Assembly (NCBI RefSeq): GCF_901709675.1
Contig: NC_051106.1
Coordinates: 1,524,001-1,588,000, forward strand
Direction of reading: 5' to 3'
DNA from: Syngnathus acus
Lineage: Eukaryota > Chordata > Actinopteri > Syngnathiformes > Syngnathidae
DNA: 64,000 bases
Below are positions 1 through 11,500 of the stretch, one piece after another; position 1 is the stretch's first letter, and each line of letters begins with the position of its first letter. The position numbers and the translations under genes were made by a program. The notes below the pieces were generated by a model. It made no database searches. It worked only from the letters and a program-made list of their open reading frames with translations, and was not told the origin of the DNA.

Positions 1-688
1 GTTAACCGCCACACGGCCCCAAGCACCAACGTCGACTTCCAGGCGTGTGGTGGCGTGGACTTCCATCCCCGGAGGTGGCACTTCCAGCCACAGAGGTGGA
101 AGGGAGCTCCATAGAATAGGACCGGGCGTGCGTAAAAGCCATGTCCGAGCCCCATCCACCGTCCCCGGACAGCCACCCGGCCGAGCACCGACCCCCGACT
201 TCCATCCACGGAGGTGAAAGAGAGCTCCGTAGAGTAGGACCGGGCATGCGTAAAAGCCATGTCCGAGCCCCATCCACCGTCCCCGGACAGCCACCCGGCC
301 GAGCGCCGGCCCCCGACTTCCATCCACGGAGTTGAAAGAGAGCTCCGTAGAGTAGGACCGGGCGTGCGTAAAAGCCATAATAGTTTTTCAAACCTTCTGT
401 GTCACTCCAAATCATTAAATCCTTCAAACTCTTTGTCCTCCGTGTCACTTACAAACAAAGGCGTTCGTCATCCCGTGATTGAATCTTTGTCCTTTGCTGC
501 TGTCGTCACTTGAAATTCAAATTACAGTAATCCCTTGCTACATCGCGGTTCGTTTATCGCGGTTTCACTTTTTTATTTTATTTTGAAAATTTATGAAAAA
601 ATTCACATATAAGTCGCTCCTCAGTATAAGTCGCCCCCCCACCCAAACTATGAAAAAAACCGCAACTTAAAGTCCGAAAATTACGGTA
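1..688. mobile_element. Right part of a non-autonomous DNA transposon, truncated by the window edge
   Basis: The block ends at 688 in a terminus reading AGTCCGAAAATTACGGTA, the same terminus as the complete element at 24,915-26,112. The interior is also shared: a GC-rich stretch with short tandem units, then a stretch containing TGTCACTCCAAATC, then a terminus-like segment TAATCCCTTGCTACATCGCG near 529, then the pieces reading ATAAGTCGC. The left end lies outside the window. No transposase reading frame is visible, so it is a non-autonomous copy. The open frames here are by-products of the GC-rich repeat. The superfamily is not assigned; the TA target seen in the full copy is compatible with Tc1/mariner-like elements. 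Confidence 0.75.
130..366. repeat. Two tandem units of a 118-base minisatellite inside the transposon
   Basis: Two successive units begin with GTAAAAGCCATGTCCGAGCC, at about 131 and 249, a period of 118 bases. A partial third unit lies at about 367. The homologous element at 25,560-25,745 carries about one and a half units, so the number differs between copies. Confidence 0.8.
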
Positions 689-3600
689 ATTGAATTTTAC
701 ACCCGTGGAAATTTGTGGCTCTGCTTCATTCCAGTCAATACCTTTCACACAGAACTTCAAACAGCTTTTAGGGGCTACACAGCCACCACCAGACCTTTGC
801 TGTTGGACTTGAAATGTTCCGCTGCGCTTTCAATTTGTCTTACAGAGTGCCGTTAATTGGCCGCTCACGAAAGCGCGCCGTCACCGTTCCGTGCATCAGC
901 TAAATGAGGCGTTGATATTACCATCAAGTGTCTCTCTGCCAGAAAGCATCTGGCTGCGCTCGCTCGGTGCATTGACCCACACGTCAGCGGGCGGCCGCCG
1001 AAGAAGACGAAGGTGGTGCCCGAGGAGATTTTAATTGGACTTTATGCCTTCCACAATTGTGTTTACATGCCTTTTTCTTCTGGCTAAGCTTTGTTAGTGA
1101 GAAAGGGGTAATCTCTCCGTCTTGTTGAGAAGGTTCCGCCTGTTTAATGAATCGGATGTGAATTGAAAGTTCAGGTGTCACACGGCACTTGACTCCAGAG
1201 CCAATGTCAGCGCGCTAATAACGCTCGTCGCTCGCTTTGGATCCGAGCTCAAGAAGAAGCGCGGCGCTGGAACAAAAAAAGAGCTCGGCGCGAAGGATTT
1301 AGGGGCTTAGTAAAAAAGGGAGATGATCCGAGCGGCTCCAGTAAGAAGGGGTTGCCGCCCGTCTTAGCGCCGGTTTAAGTGAAGAGACGCCAAAGCCAGC
1401 GGATCGTTACGCGCCGGCCGCGTCGGTCTTAAGGTGGTGCTTAACGGCATGGACAGCAAGAGCCTGTCGCATTAAGATGAACAGACCTTTCCCTGAGGAA
1501 CGCCATTCAGAATTGTCTGATAAAAGGTACCGATTAGGAGAGGGAGGTTCAAGTCAAGCCCCTGAGCTTTCATGAAACCCATTGTCGAGGTTTTTCCTTA
1601 CACGCTGCCATTTTGTTTGCGGCTGCGGACGCATCACTCACCGGCGACCAGCGGCTGAGGCGAGATCAAAGCGAGTCTTTATTTTATTTTTTTATCACCC
1701 CGAGTCAAATTGCCAAACACGAGATGAAGGACCGCATCAAGGCGTCGTATTCGTATCACCAGCTGAATTCATGAGCAACTATCGTGACGGTAACCATCGG
1801 GGGGAGGGGGGTAAAAAGACCAAATGAGGGATTCGTTGTGCAAGAATGACGATTATCCTTGAGAGGGATGCCAGGAAAGGAGCGGGAAAACATCAAAAGG
1901 CGCAACGCTGAATAGGATTTGCAGCCGCAACGCAATATGACAGAAATGACATGCGGTGAGGAGTTAAATCCCGCCAACATGGGGAGGCCCATTTTCTCTT
2001 CTGCGTCAAGGCGAGGGGGGGTTAAGCATTTTGAGGATTCGGATGGACGATCGGAGGTGGATTGATTGGCTTCGTAGCGATCTTGTGGCCCCTTTAGAAA
2101 TGGCACGCTGCACATGATTAGTGGTTTGAAGGAACGAGAACCTGACCTGATTCTAGATTCTTCCTGCGGAGGGGGGACGTGTTCAAGGTCTGATCGGAAC
2201 ACCTCACACTCGCCTCACTTATCAAGGAAGACCCGTTTTAATGTGGCCTGGCCTCAATACTACCAAAATAGATTTGTACCTCCTTTCAACGTCTCATTTC
2301 CTTCTGTCCTTTGTCTTACATTTAAAACAGACCGAGAAGTCTTTCTGCAATTTGAAACAGTTCCCATGTGTTTTCATTAAAACAAAAAGTCTTTCTTGAA
2401 AATACCCAAGAGATCAAGATTTAAATCTCACGTTTTAATACAATTAGTCCATTTGCATACCAATAGTTTGGTCTCTGTCTTTTATTTTTTTTAATCTGCC
2501 TCTTTCTGAAAATGTATCTTGGAGTGAGTCTACTATTCCAAAACAACAACAAAAATAGCCATACCTGCATTTGGATCGTAGGCTGGCTGACTTTCAAGCA
2601 CACTGTTCCAAAAGGTAAAACTATTCATTCGCTCATAACACTCGCCAAGCTGCCGGATTTTGTCAATTGGTGGGAGTGGATCTGTCCATGCATATTCGCT
2701 TAGGCAAAACTCCACCGAGGCGTTTTCGACGATCTCCGACTACAAAAGACTTTATACAGCGTGGAGAAGATGATCCAGGCTCACACAACACAACGTTTAT
2801 GACACCACTGCGGCTAATACTTTTTCAGACTTGTTGCTATGAGACGCCGGACGTTGGAAGTACAAGTTGAGCCTTGAAGCCTCACCAGTTACGTCCATTC
2901 ACACGCAAAATGTTCCCACGCGCGTACTGTACTTAACTGCAACCTTTTCGGCATCTCACAATCAGCCGGCAGCCTTTTGGTGACAAAGTTAAATGCGGGG
3001 CTCTGCCAGTAAATGCCGTATCCTTTAGCAAGGGGTGCCTCAGTCTCTCGACGACATAATTGTCCTTGGATAAAAAAGCCGGTGGAAAATGACAGGGTTT
3101 TACCATAATAAGCAGCCGAGCAAAAAAAAAAAAACAGAAAAAAAATTTAATTCCCGTACCGCCGTTGTCACTGCTGCACTTTGATTCACTCACTCTCCCA
3201 CACGTGTTTTTCTCCATATCGGGCCGTCATTTTGGACGCAATTGCCGATGTTCTTTTTGCTTTGCCCGAAGGAGATGGGCATGCACAGCACAAGGCATCA
3301 AGTGGATGCACAGAAAGAAGCATCTTTTTGTTTTGTTTACACTGAGTCATTATGTATAAAAAAAAAAGTAAAATACAAAGCTAACGTTTTACGTCACGAT
3401 TCAGTGTTAGCTAATATGCTAGTAATTTATGAATAGACATACATACATGCATGTTCATTGTCATGTTTTTGAAAATTCCGCCAGCAAAGCCTGTTCGACT
3501 TTGTTACATAAAATGAGTTGTTTTTGTCACTAAGCACCAAAAAGTCTCAAGAAGCCACTCTAGTAAGTCAGCCATTTTGATTTGGAGCAGCAATTTGGGG

Positions 3601-5399
3601 GTAATTTTGTGCCCATTTTCAGCTGCCTTTGAACGCCACCTCGACATTTTGCTGCAGCTCTATTGATGGTGAGATTACGCGGACACGCGACAGGGATGAT
3701 TGATGATTGCTAGCTCAGACCAGCTTTTCTTTTGGACCTTGTCGCTTTTATACATCACGATTGGTACACCTCACTTATGCTGAGCCCCTAACCTGCAGAG
3801 ATAAATTGATCCCAAAGGTCCCAAAACAGTTTAACACGCTAGGCTCTCAGCTGCCCCCACCTTTGGACAGCTTTTTGTCACCAACAAATCAATGCGCTCT
3901 GACCGTCAATTGGGACATAACAGTTGTTGTTTTAAGGCCTGCATTTTACTCTCAGCATGCTTCGGTTCACAGCAGAGGATAATGAATCAAATTATGCCCA
4001 ATAGGACATGTGCTGATTGATTTATGACTCATCTCACCATCAGTGACCAAAGATCTACGACCCCCCCTGCCACCACGTAAAAAAGATCAAACAGAAAAAC
4101 AATGTAGCCCATAAATCCCTCCTTCCCAAAGCGGAGTAACATTAAAGAGAAACATGATGTAGTCTGCCCTAATCAGGCAGGTGTTTGTTGGTTGATTCAA
4201 GACGCCCTTACCAAAACAACTCCCCAAGATTACAGGACAGGCAGATTGTTGTATGACCCCCGCCCCCCAAAAAACATCCCAAAAACAAAGGCTATGACCC
4301 CAAAAAATGCATAGATAGATAAGCCATATACATTTGGATGTTTTGAATCATTTTCAATCATTACCATAGAGAAGAATGTGCTAATGGGTTTAGGACCCTT
4401 TCCAATACAATAGCCAAAGATCAAAGGACAAAATATTTTGTAATGTTATTTTCTTGTACTTTTGTTACAGCATCACTTTCTGACATAACGCACACGTACG
4501 TAAGCGTGAGATTCAGCTGCCAAGGTGCAGACCGACAAGCGCACGCACACACATGGGCAAACACACACACATTGTTGTGTATATATACTATATATATATA
4601 TATAGCGTTTGTCATAAATCTTAATGACGCAAACACAGCACATCCACTAAGACACGCACACACCTACGTAAGCGCAACATACGGATGCAGAGGCGCCTGA
4701 CAACATGCCTTGCACACACACACACACTGACATGATCAGTACAACATTGTGTTGTTGGGCATGGAAAGATTGTTGTGTCTTAATTATGCAAACACACATA
4801 CACACCATTGGCAAGCACAGACTAATGTGTGGGTGGTGCGTTCCTACATGCACACACACTTGCATTAACCAACTGTGTGTACTTTCTTAATCGTGTTTGT
4901 TGCATGACACAAATACACAAACAGGTTGAATACAACATTGCATCGTTGTCCATGTGTCCTCATAATGCCAACAGGCGCGCGCGCACACACACACACACGC
5001 ACACACGCACGCACACGCGCGCACACACACACTTTTACACTTTAATATCTTGATCTTTGTTTGACAATAGTGTGTAACCGCACAAACACACACACACATT
5101 CGCACTCGCCATGTCTCAATCTGCGTGCGCGCGCGTGCGTTTTCATGCACATGTTTTGTTGCCACCAAAGGCCGCACACGTGCACTTCTCCACGAACGCA
5201 CACGCCTACACGCAGTGTCCGCTGCAAAGGTGCGCGCACGCGCTTCTTCACTGTCTCGCTCAACTTGCATCAGGTGCGCGTGCGAGCCCGTCTACCAAAT
5301 CTACAACTTAACGCTGCACCTCAATTGGGTCCGCGCGCAACTTTTAACGTGATAATTTCTCCACGAGTTTTTTCCCCCCTCTCATTTTAGCCAACTTAC
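689..5399. other. Non-coding stretch, probably intron 1 of the gene starting at 5,460 (minus)
   Basis: No convincing exon is seen. If the minus-strand signal-peptide exon at 5,400-5,460 is real, this stretch is its first intron. It includes GC-rich unique blocks around 780-1,250 and 1,560-2,200 that could be conserved non-coding DNA. A 148-codon minus-strand open frame at 1,756-2,202 has no recognisable domain. From 4,480 to 5,330 the sequence is dominated by CA repeats. Confidence 0.4.
4480..5330. repeat. CA/TG-rich degenerate satellite region
   Basis: Many short (CA)n and (CG)(CA)n runs are separated by related spacers such as ACATTGTTGTG and ATTATGCAAACACAC, which recur at irregular spacing. 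This suggests an old satellite built around CA microsatellites. Alternating purine-pyrimidine runs such as those at 4,976-5,035 could adopt Z-DNA. The many overlapping open frames here (up to 127 codons) follow from the repeat and are not genes. Confidence 0.75.
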
Positions 5400-5460
5400 C
5401 GAGCAGGGCGAGGAGGAGCTGCAGGGGTCCGAGAAAGAGGGGGAGGAGGAGGAGGTCCAT
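5400..5460 (-). CDS. First coding exon of an unidentified secreted or membrane protein (partial gene)
   Basis: Reading the minus strand, an ATG at 5,460-5,458 in a strong start context (ACCATCATGG) opens 20 codons. These give an almost purely hydrophobic peptide, MDLLLLPLFLGPL followed by QLLLALL, ending in a split Gly codon at a consensus donor (CTCG then GTAAGT, 5,400/5,399). A leucine-rich start that ends at a phase-1 intron is the classic form of a signal-peptide exon in immunoglobulin-domain and other extracellular proteins. The upstream side (5,461-5,950) is GC-rich and CpG-rich, as expected of a promoter. No later exon is recognised between 1 and 5,399, so the rest must lie beyond the left edge or in very short exons. 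The family cannot be told from 20 residues. A chance match is possible, but three signals agree. Confidence 0.5.
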
Positions 5461-5960
5461 GATGGTATGCGTGGAACGATGTGAAGCTAAAAGGCGGCGG
5501 AGGAGGTAAATCCACGTAAGTGCAACAGCAGCAGCGGCGGCGGGAGGAGGAGGACAGCAGCCGTGGAGGGGAGCATCGTGGGGATTTCAACTAACTTTGG
5601 ACAAGAGGGCAAAAACGCACCAAAAGGCACAAAAACCAACAAAAAGCTCGCGAATGCGCTTGGCCTTAAAAGGTTTCCTTCAGCATCCCTGCAAATTCCT
5701 CAACTGAATTCCTTTGCTTTGCTTTCCCCGCCACCTGCGTGCGCTGCTCCGCGTGGAAACTGCGGATGATTCACTGGCGCGCGCGCGTGCCTCTGCGCGC
5801 TCCCGCCGCTCCTCCTCGACGCGTTCGCTCTTTTTTTTCTTTTTTTTTGGGGGGGGGGTGCTCGCCTGGACGGGATGCTCTGGCCCGGTCAGTTCGCAGA
5901 ATGCAATCTGAGTGGAATCGATAGTCTATTTCGGGTTGATGGCGTCATAAAAGGAGCCGA
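5461..5960 (-). promoter_or_regulatory. CpG-rich block, candidate promoter and 5' UTR of the minus-strand exon at 5,400
   Basis: The block holds GGAGGAGG-type purine tracts, CpG-dense sequence at 5,770-5,825 and a T/G homopolymer pair at 5,830-5,859. It lies immediately upstream, on the minus strand, of the signal-peptide-like exon. No clear TATA box is seen. The promoter assignment is inferred from composition and position only. Confidence 0.35.
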
Positions 5961-6139
5961 GTCGGCGTGAAGTATGGGTGGGCAAGGCAAGGAGATTTTT
6001 CAGAAAACTTTATTGACAAAGGAAAAGCAACAACAAATAATTGGACAGGGGCGCCTATGATTGACATTTTTCCCATCACTAGAACACAGCCCACAAACAC
6101 GATTTGACTAGATAGTTTGATTTACACAATGAGTCATTT

Positions 6140-6660
6140 TCAAAGAACAGATAGGGTTTCAAATTAAGGTTCTAAGACAGGGAGAGAAGTATAAAACCAA
6201 GGTTAGGGTTCTAAGCAAGGCTTGGGATTCAAGACATATTAGCTGAAATCACGGTTTTGATGGTTAGGCTTTCAAATGACAGTTTCGAGTCTGAGTCAAG
6301 ATTTAAAATTTAAGTCCAGATAAAAGTTTTGCCCTGCACGAACCCCGCAGGCCTTCTGCCTCTCATTCCGCACCTCACAGAGGCAGTTTCAAGCCGAACG
6401 GTTAGCCAGACCAAGACATGGGGGTGGGGGGGGGATGTCACAGCATCGAGCGGAAAACAAGTTAGTGCTGAGATGATGGACCCTGACATTGTCCAATGAC
6501 ATTTGCCAGCTGACAGGACGCATCATCCTCCGTCGGAATTGCGCTTCGATCTTGATCCTTTCAAACGTAAGATTTCAACTTGAAGTTAGGGTTCCAAAAC
6601 CTTGCCTTGAGGTTTCAAATGAGGGCTTCCAGCTTGGATTAGACTTGCAGAGTCTCGTCA
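6140..6660. repeat. Degenerate minisatellite with GGTTTCAAA / AGGGTTCTAAG motifs
   Basis: Related phrases recur at uneven spacing: GGGTTTCAAATTAAGG, GGTTAGGGTTCTAAG and GTTAGGGTTCCAAAAC. The complementary form (CTTGAAACCC, ACCTTAACCCT) appears at 28,260-28,330 and 28,640-28,850. It resembles telomere-like GGGTTA only by chance, since there is no uniform TTAGGG run. Confidence 0.55.
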
Positions 6661-6808
6661 AAGTCTTCCTGGCATGCAGCACCAGAGCCAATTTGGGTTG
6701 AGAAAATTTATGTGTTTATTTATAGCGCATCTGTGTGTCAATTCCTCAAATATGAACTTTGGTCCTCTGGTAGTGGTCCTTCGTCACATTCCAAAAGGTT
6801 GCTTAGAG

Positions 6809-7721
6809 CAGTGGTCCCCAACCTTTTTTGCACCACGGACCGGTTACGTGTCAGAAATATTTTCACGGACCGGCCTTTATATAAATAAATATATTTATAT
6901 ATTTATTATTTCAATATTTATATATATAAATAGGATGAAATAAAATGATACGACTGGCATAAAAACAAATATAAACCGCATAAAAATAAAACGTTGAATT
7001 AGTGGGAGCACCGAGCTCTTTTCTCAGAAATGAGCCGTTCCCATCTAGGCGTAATCGGAGACAATGACACCCGAAGTGGTTAAGGTTTGTCTTTAAATGC
7101 AGGATGCTTGGTCTCCATGTGCCGAAGCAGGTTTGAAGGCTTCATTGCCTCGTTAGCTAGCCTTTCGCCACATATGCGGAGTGCACTTGGCGCGTCAGAG
7201 TCACCTGTGGCGATAAATCCATATTTTAAGTAGGACTCCAGAAATGTTCTTTTAAATGCAGCTTTCCTTTTCTTAGAAGTCGTAGCCTCTTCTTCTTCAG
7301 TGTCCTCATTGGACGTTTTTCCCTTTCCGAAGAAGCTTTCCAAACTTCTCTGTTTCTTGCTCATTTTTGCTTGCCTCGCGGGCTTGACTGTGGTGACATG
7401 TCACGTGACCGAGACGAGCGCCCTGTGTCAAGAGTCCTTATTTTTCAGATGCACCGACAGATGTAATTGGGAGAGATTCGCCAAATTTTTTATATTTTTC
7501 AAAATAAATTCTTACTCATTTTTGCTAGCTTTGCGGGCTCGACTGGGGAAACATGTCACGTGACCGGGACGAGCGTCTTAACCTGAATGAATTGATCGTC
7601 AATGAAAAAAAAAAAAAAAATATATATATATTTTTTTTTTTTTCCTGTGCGGCTTGGCGGCCCGGTACCAAGTGACCCACGGACCGGTACCAGTCCGCGG
7701 CCCGGTGGTTGGGGACCACTG
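6809..7721 (-). mobile_element. Non-autonomous hAT (Charlie-type) DNA transposon with perfect 8-base target duplication
   Basis: The left terminus reads CAGTGGTCCCCAACC and the right terminus GGTTGGGGACCACTG, an exact inverted repeat. The flanks at 6,801-6,808 and 7,722-7,729 are both GCTTAGAG, the 8-base duplication expected of hAT insertion. Inside is one minus-strand open frame with a BED-like zinc-finger start but no catalytic domain, so the copy is internally deleted and depends on another source of transposase. Two related stretches inside (about 7,360-7,430 and 7,515-7,580, each with ACATGTCACGTGACCG) form an internal duplication. The intact target duplication suggests a fairly recent insertion. 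Confidence 0.93.
7080..7364 (-). pseudogene. Truncated hAT transposase N-terminus with degenerate BED zinc finger
   Basis: The 94-codon frame starts MSKKQRSLESFFGK, the usual start of fish ZBED5/SCAND3-like hAT proteins. It ends with a BED-like segment, ICGERLANEAMKPSNLLRHM then ETKHP, giving a Cys and the two His ligands of the finger. The first Cys of the expected C-x2-C pair is missing, and a stop follows directly after the finger. The dimerisation and catalytic DDE regions are absent. It lies inside the hAT element. It is a remnant of a transposon gene, not a host gene. Confidence 0.8.
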
Positions 7722-7959
7722 GCTTAGAGGACATGCAGGACAGCGGCCTAATAAAAGGAATAATCAGCTGGTTGACGGGCATCGGGAAAACATGGGCTCC
7801 AAACACCGCCATCCCTCCTTCCTCCAACAGGCTCATTAGCACAGCACCGCCGCCGCCTCTGTGCTACGACACATTTATAATTCAGCATCTTTGTGGCCTA
7901 TTTACTGTGCCGGAACAGCAGACTTTAGCCAAACTGGCGTCTTTACATGTTAACTTAGT

Positions 7960-8520
7960 GCTGGCTTCAAGGAGAATTTGATATCCGGCCAGGCTTTACT
8001 CTCATTCAAGCTTTCCTGGGTCAGGACCTTGCTACATTTTTCACTGCGTTTACTTGCAGGCTGCCTGTCGCTGGGACGAGTTTGCCTTTGAAAAGACCCT
8101 GGGGAATTTTCAAACTGACCATAAAATGGCAGCTTCAAACCAAAATTGACGAGCTTCCTTTGTTTTTCAAGCGTGACATTTTGAGACTTATCGGGCAGTT
8201 TTCCAAAAATGAGGTGCCGGTATAGTTCCAAGTTTTGGTTTTTAAAGCACCCTTGGAAAATGATCATAAAGCAGTTAATTCATTCCAAAATGGCCGACTT
8301 CCTGTGTCTTTTCAGGCATGGCTTTCTTGGATTCTACAAGTTTCATATTTCTAAGTCAAACTGGCTTTAGGGGTTGAATTTGTCAAAAATGAAAGAGCCG
8401 ATTTGAAGGACCCCCAAAAAAAATGGCTGACTTCCTGTGTCTTTTTTGTCATTCATGACCTACTAAATGTCATCGAAGCGGCCTCAATGGACTTTTTTGA
8501 TTTTTTTTTTAATATGGAGG
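7960..8520. repeat. Dispersed fish repeat containing AAAATGGCCGACTTCCTGTG units
   Basis: The phrase AAAATGGC(C/T)GACTTCCTGTG followed by a TTTTCAGGCATGGC-like tail occurs at about 8,289 and 8,421. Degenerate forms are seen in the flanks, and again near 3,570, 9,100-9,190, 10,340, 10,460, 11,430 and 30,108. The spacing is irregular and no coding frame is conserved. Confidence 0.65.
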
Positions 8521-8529
8521 GTTCTTAAC

Positions 8530-11500
8530 ACCGAGTTGACTCAACTTTTGTAGTAAAACACTTTTTTGGTTTCATGTAAAACACGTATATCACTTCCACA
8601 CACTGCGATTAACTGCTGTGTGTGTGACTCAACATGTGTACTTTGTGTCTGTGTATTTTGTGTGTGAGAGTGTATGTGTGTGTCTGTGCATGCACGCCTG
8701 GGTAAATAACAAGCGAGGAGATTAGCGCTGAGACGGCTGCGCTGCCGCTGTTTGTCGCACACACACTTCAGTGGCAAATTCGCCTGCTAAGCGGCTGATT
8801 TGAAAACGAGCAGATTTGCTCAACAAATGAATCCCAAAATTGAATTTTGAGGCAGGTGGGCGGGCGGGCAATTTAAGACACCAACGCTGAGCTGCCGGAT
8901 AGAAGCTTGGCCGAGCACGTGGGAGCAGATTACCGGCATTGTGTCGAGTCCAAATGAAAAGTCGCCAGTGAAGCAGGTGTGCCAACGAGAACGCAGTGGC
9001 AATAATACAAATCAATTCAATCCTTGGTGTCCCTTTTTTACGGCTATTCCTCAAAATCATCATCATTGACTAGAATTAAGCCAAAAAATTGATCCCTCAA
9101 CCCAAAATGGCCGCCTCAAATGAGTCGGTTAATCAGCCAAATAAGAACTGCTTCATCACAAAACGGCTGACTTTTTTGTGTATCCTGTGACATGGCCGCC
9201 CAATTTTGCTTCGATCGGTGTCAGGAGTTCATCTCTTTTTGTTAATATTTCAGAAGCACATCTTCACAATGATCATTTATCTTGATGCTATGCCCGCGCT
9301 AGTTGCATAGCTATCAATTTTACATCACCCATAGAAAAACTGCTGTTGACTGATTTGGGGGGCAAATTCCTTCAAAGTAAGATCAATTGTCAGAGACCAA
9401 GACTTGGAACGCACCCTGCGAGTTTTCAGTGGCATCCCGGAGCCGTCATTTTTCATTTTCCCCCGTCTGCGCTGGAGCAGAAAGGCGTCCCTGAAGGATG
9501 TGACGCTGGCATAATTATTTCTCCTCACTGATTAGAAAAGCGTCCAAGTGACAGTTAATTGAATCAACCTTCGTTCTGTCGCATGAAGAACAGCTGCAAC
9601 ACAAAGATGCTCGCAAACATAAGTTTGACGGAAGTTTTTTGGTGGCGCCACCTCCCCTCACAAAAAAAAGTTATTTGCTGAGTAAAGAAGACAGTTAAAA
9701 AAGAAAAACTTCTAAAGAAAAACAAAAGACCAGCCAGAGGACGACCAGATTGGTAAATAAAAGGATTAGCCTGTTTTGAGGGGGCGGTCCTGTTTGGCCT
9801 AAGCGAACAACTGTTCATCTCGGACGGCGAGCAGACAAATTGGGTCGTCGCAATTCATCAAAAGAGTCTGAAATTTTGGAAGGGCTTTGTTTGAACATAC
9901 TGCAACAGACTCCAAGTTAGGAGGGAGCCCTGGTTCTTGTTGTGTTTCCTGAAACTTAGTTGATGACAATTCTTTTCTTGCAAAGATTTCCCTTCTAAAT
10001 GAGACCTTTGATGTTCTGCAAGATGGATGCAAGAAAAAAAGTGGAGGCTCATTGCGTGACGTCACGAGCGTTAGCTTCTTGACGTGGTTATGGTGTCTTC
10101 TGAAATCATTTTGACGGCTAGGAAAATTACAATCTGCGCCATTTGAACTTCACACAACCTTTTCAAGCCCTTGCATCAAAAAAAACCAAAAAAACATCCT
10201 GATGGGGTCTTTCCCCCCTCATATTTGGTTCGTGACAGCTTCATCTACATAACAGCGATGCCGTTGGGGGCTGAATTAAAGATTAAAAAAAAGTTCTATA
10301 AAGGGCACAAGCGAGTCAGAATAGTTGCTTCAAACCATGATGGCAGACTTCCAGTGGTTTTTCAGGCATGGCCTCCAGAGAAGTTTTGCAGCTCTACTTA
10401 TGTGATAAACCGTCAACTAAGGTTCATGGAAGTCAAACTTATCACTGAATTAATGAACCAAAATGGCGAGTTTTCTGTCTTTTGTCGATGTTACTCATGA
10501 TAGAACCGCCGCCCAAATTTCACAGTGCACTGTCAAACTTGCTTTGGGGATGTGAATTTTTAAATGAATTCCTCTGAGAATTTGTCATGTCAGCGTGGCT
10601 TGTAGGGACTTTTTTTGTGGGTCTATTTGTGCTCAACATGTCTACCAAATTTCACAATGTCAAGTCAAACTGACTGAATTTTTAAATAGAAAATCCCTGG
10701 GGTGCAACGTGCATTTATTTCACAGGAAGGAAGACACCCTCCAAGCAAATGTCAGGTGTTCCTCTTTGCCGTGATTATCAAGCCACGGAGCGTCTCCTCG
10801 ACACCCCCGTGACCTCTGCCTATGATCGGCGGCCATGTTTAATGCCGCTTTGCTTGCGTGGTTTTATTAGCTGGCTGTTATTGGCTCCAAAAATAGACGT
10901 TTGGCCGTGATGGATGGCAAAGGGTTGGCTTTATTGCACGTAATGGAGCTCGGTTTATTGTCAGTGGTGTGACGTGGCCAAATGGCGCTATCAGCACAAC
11001 TCTAACGGTTGCCGTCATCTTCCTGTTGAAGGCAGAAAATACTGCTTGACTTAGCAAAGGTGAAATTCGGTCACCATATCTGTTGTAAGAAGAACTACTA
11101 GTCTGACATTTGGGTTTGAAGTGGCTATTTTCGGCTCGGTTGTGTCCTGGAGGAGCACAATAAGAATCAGCCCTGGAAGCCTCTTTTATTGCGCCGCCTA
11201 AAATTTGGTGGGTGTGTCTGTCATAGGAAAGAATGACAAAAAAATTCATGCCTGAAAGAAAACAGAGTCCTCCATTTTGCTTTGAAGGGACCATTTTGTC
11301 TCAGCAGCACCCTTGAGCCAGTTTTGCGTACCAATGAAAAATTTGCCAGAAACGTCTGTCATGACTAAGGCCACAAAAAAGTCTCAAGAAGCTATGCCGG
11401 AAAAGACAAAGGAAGTCTAACATTTTATTCTGAAATGGCCATTTTGGCGTGATATCACTCTTTTTTTTAAATCCTATCCAATTTTACTGAGTAACATGAA

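Noticed and set aside
1756-2202. 148-codon minus-strand open frame
   Set aside because: It has no domain, signal peptide or splice context and sits in apparent intron sequence. GC-rich DNA gives frames of this length by chance.
4887-5390. Several overlapping open frames of 60-127 codons in the CA-rich region
   Set aside because: CA/TG repeats lack stop codons in most frames. The frames overlap on both strands and have no family features.
6140-6330. Possible interstitial telomere repeat (GGTTAGGGTT)
   Set aside because: Only isolated matches occur. The true repeat unit is a longer degenerate phrase with TTTCAA and TTCTAAG.
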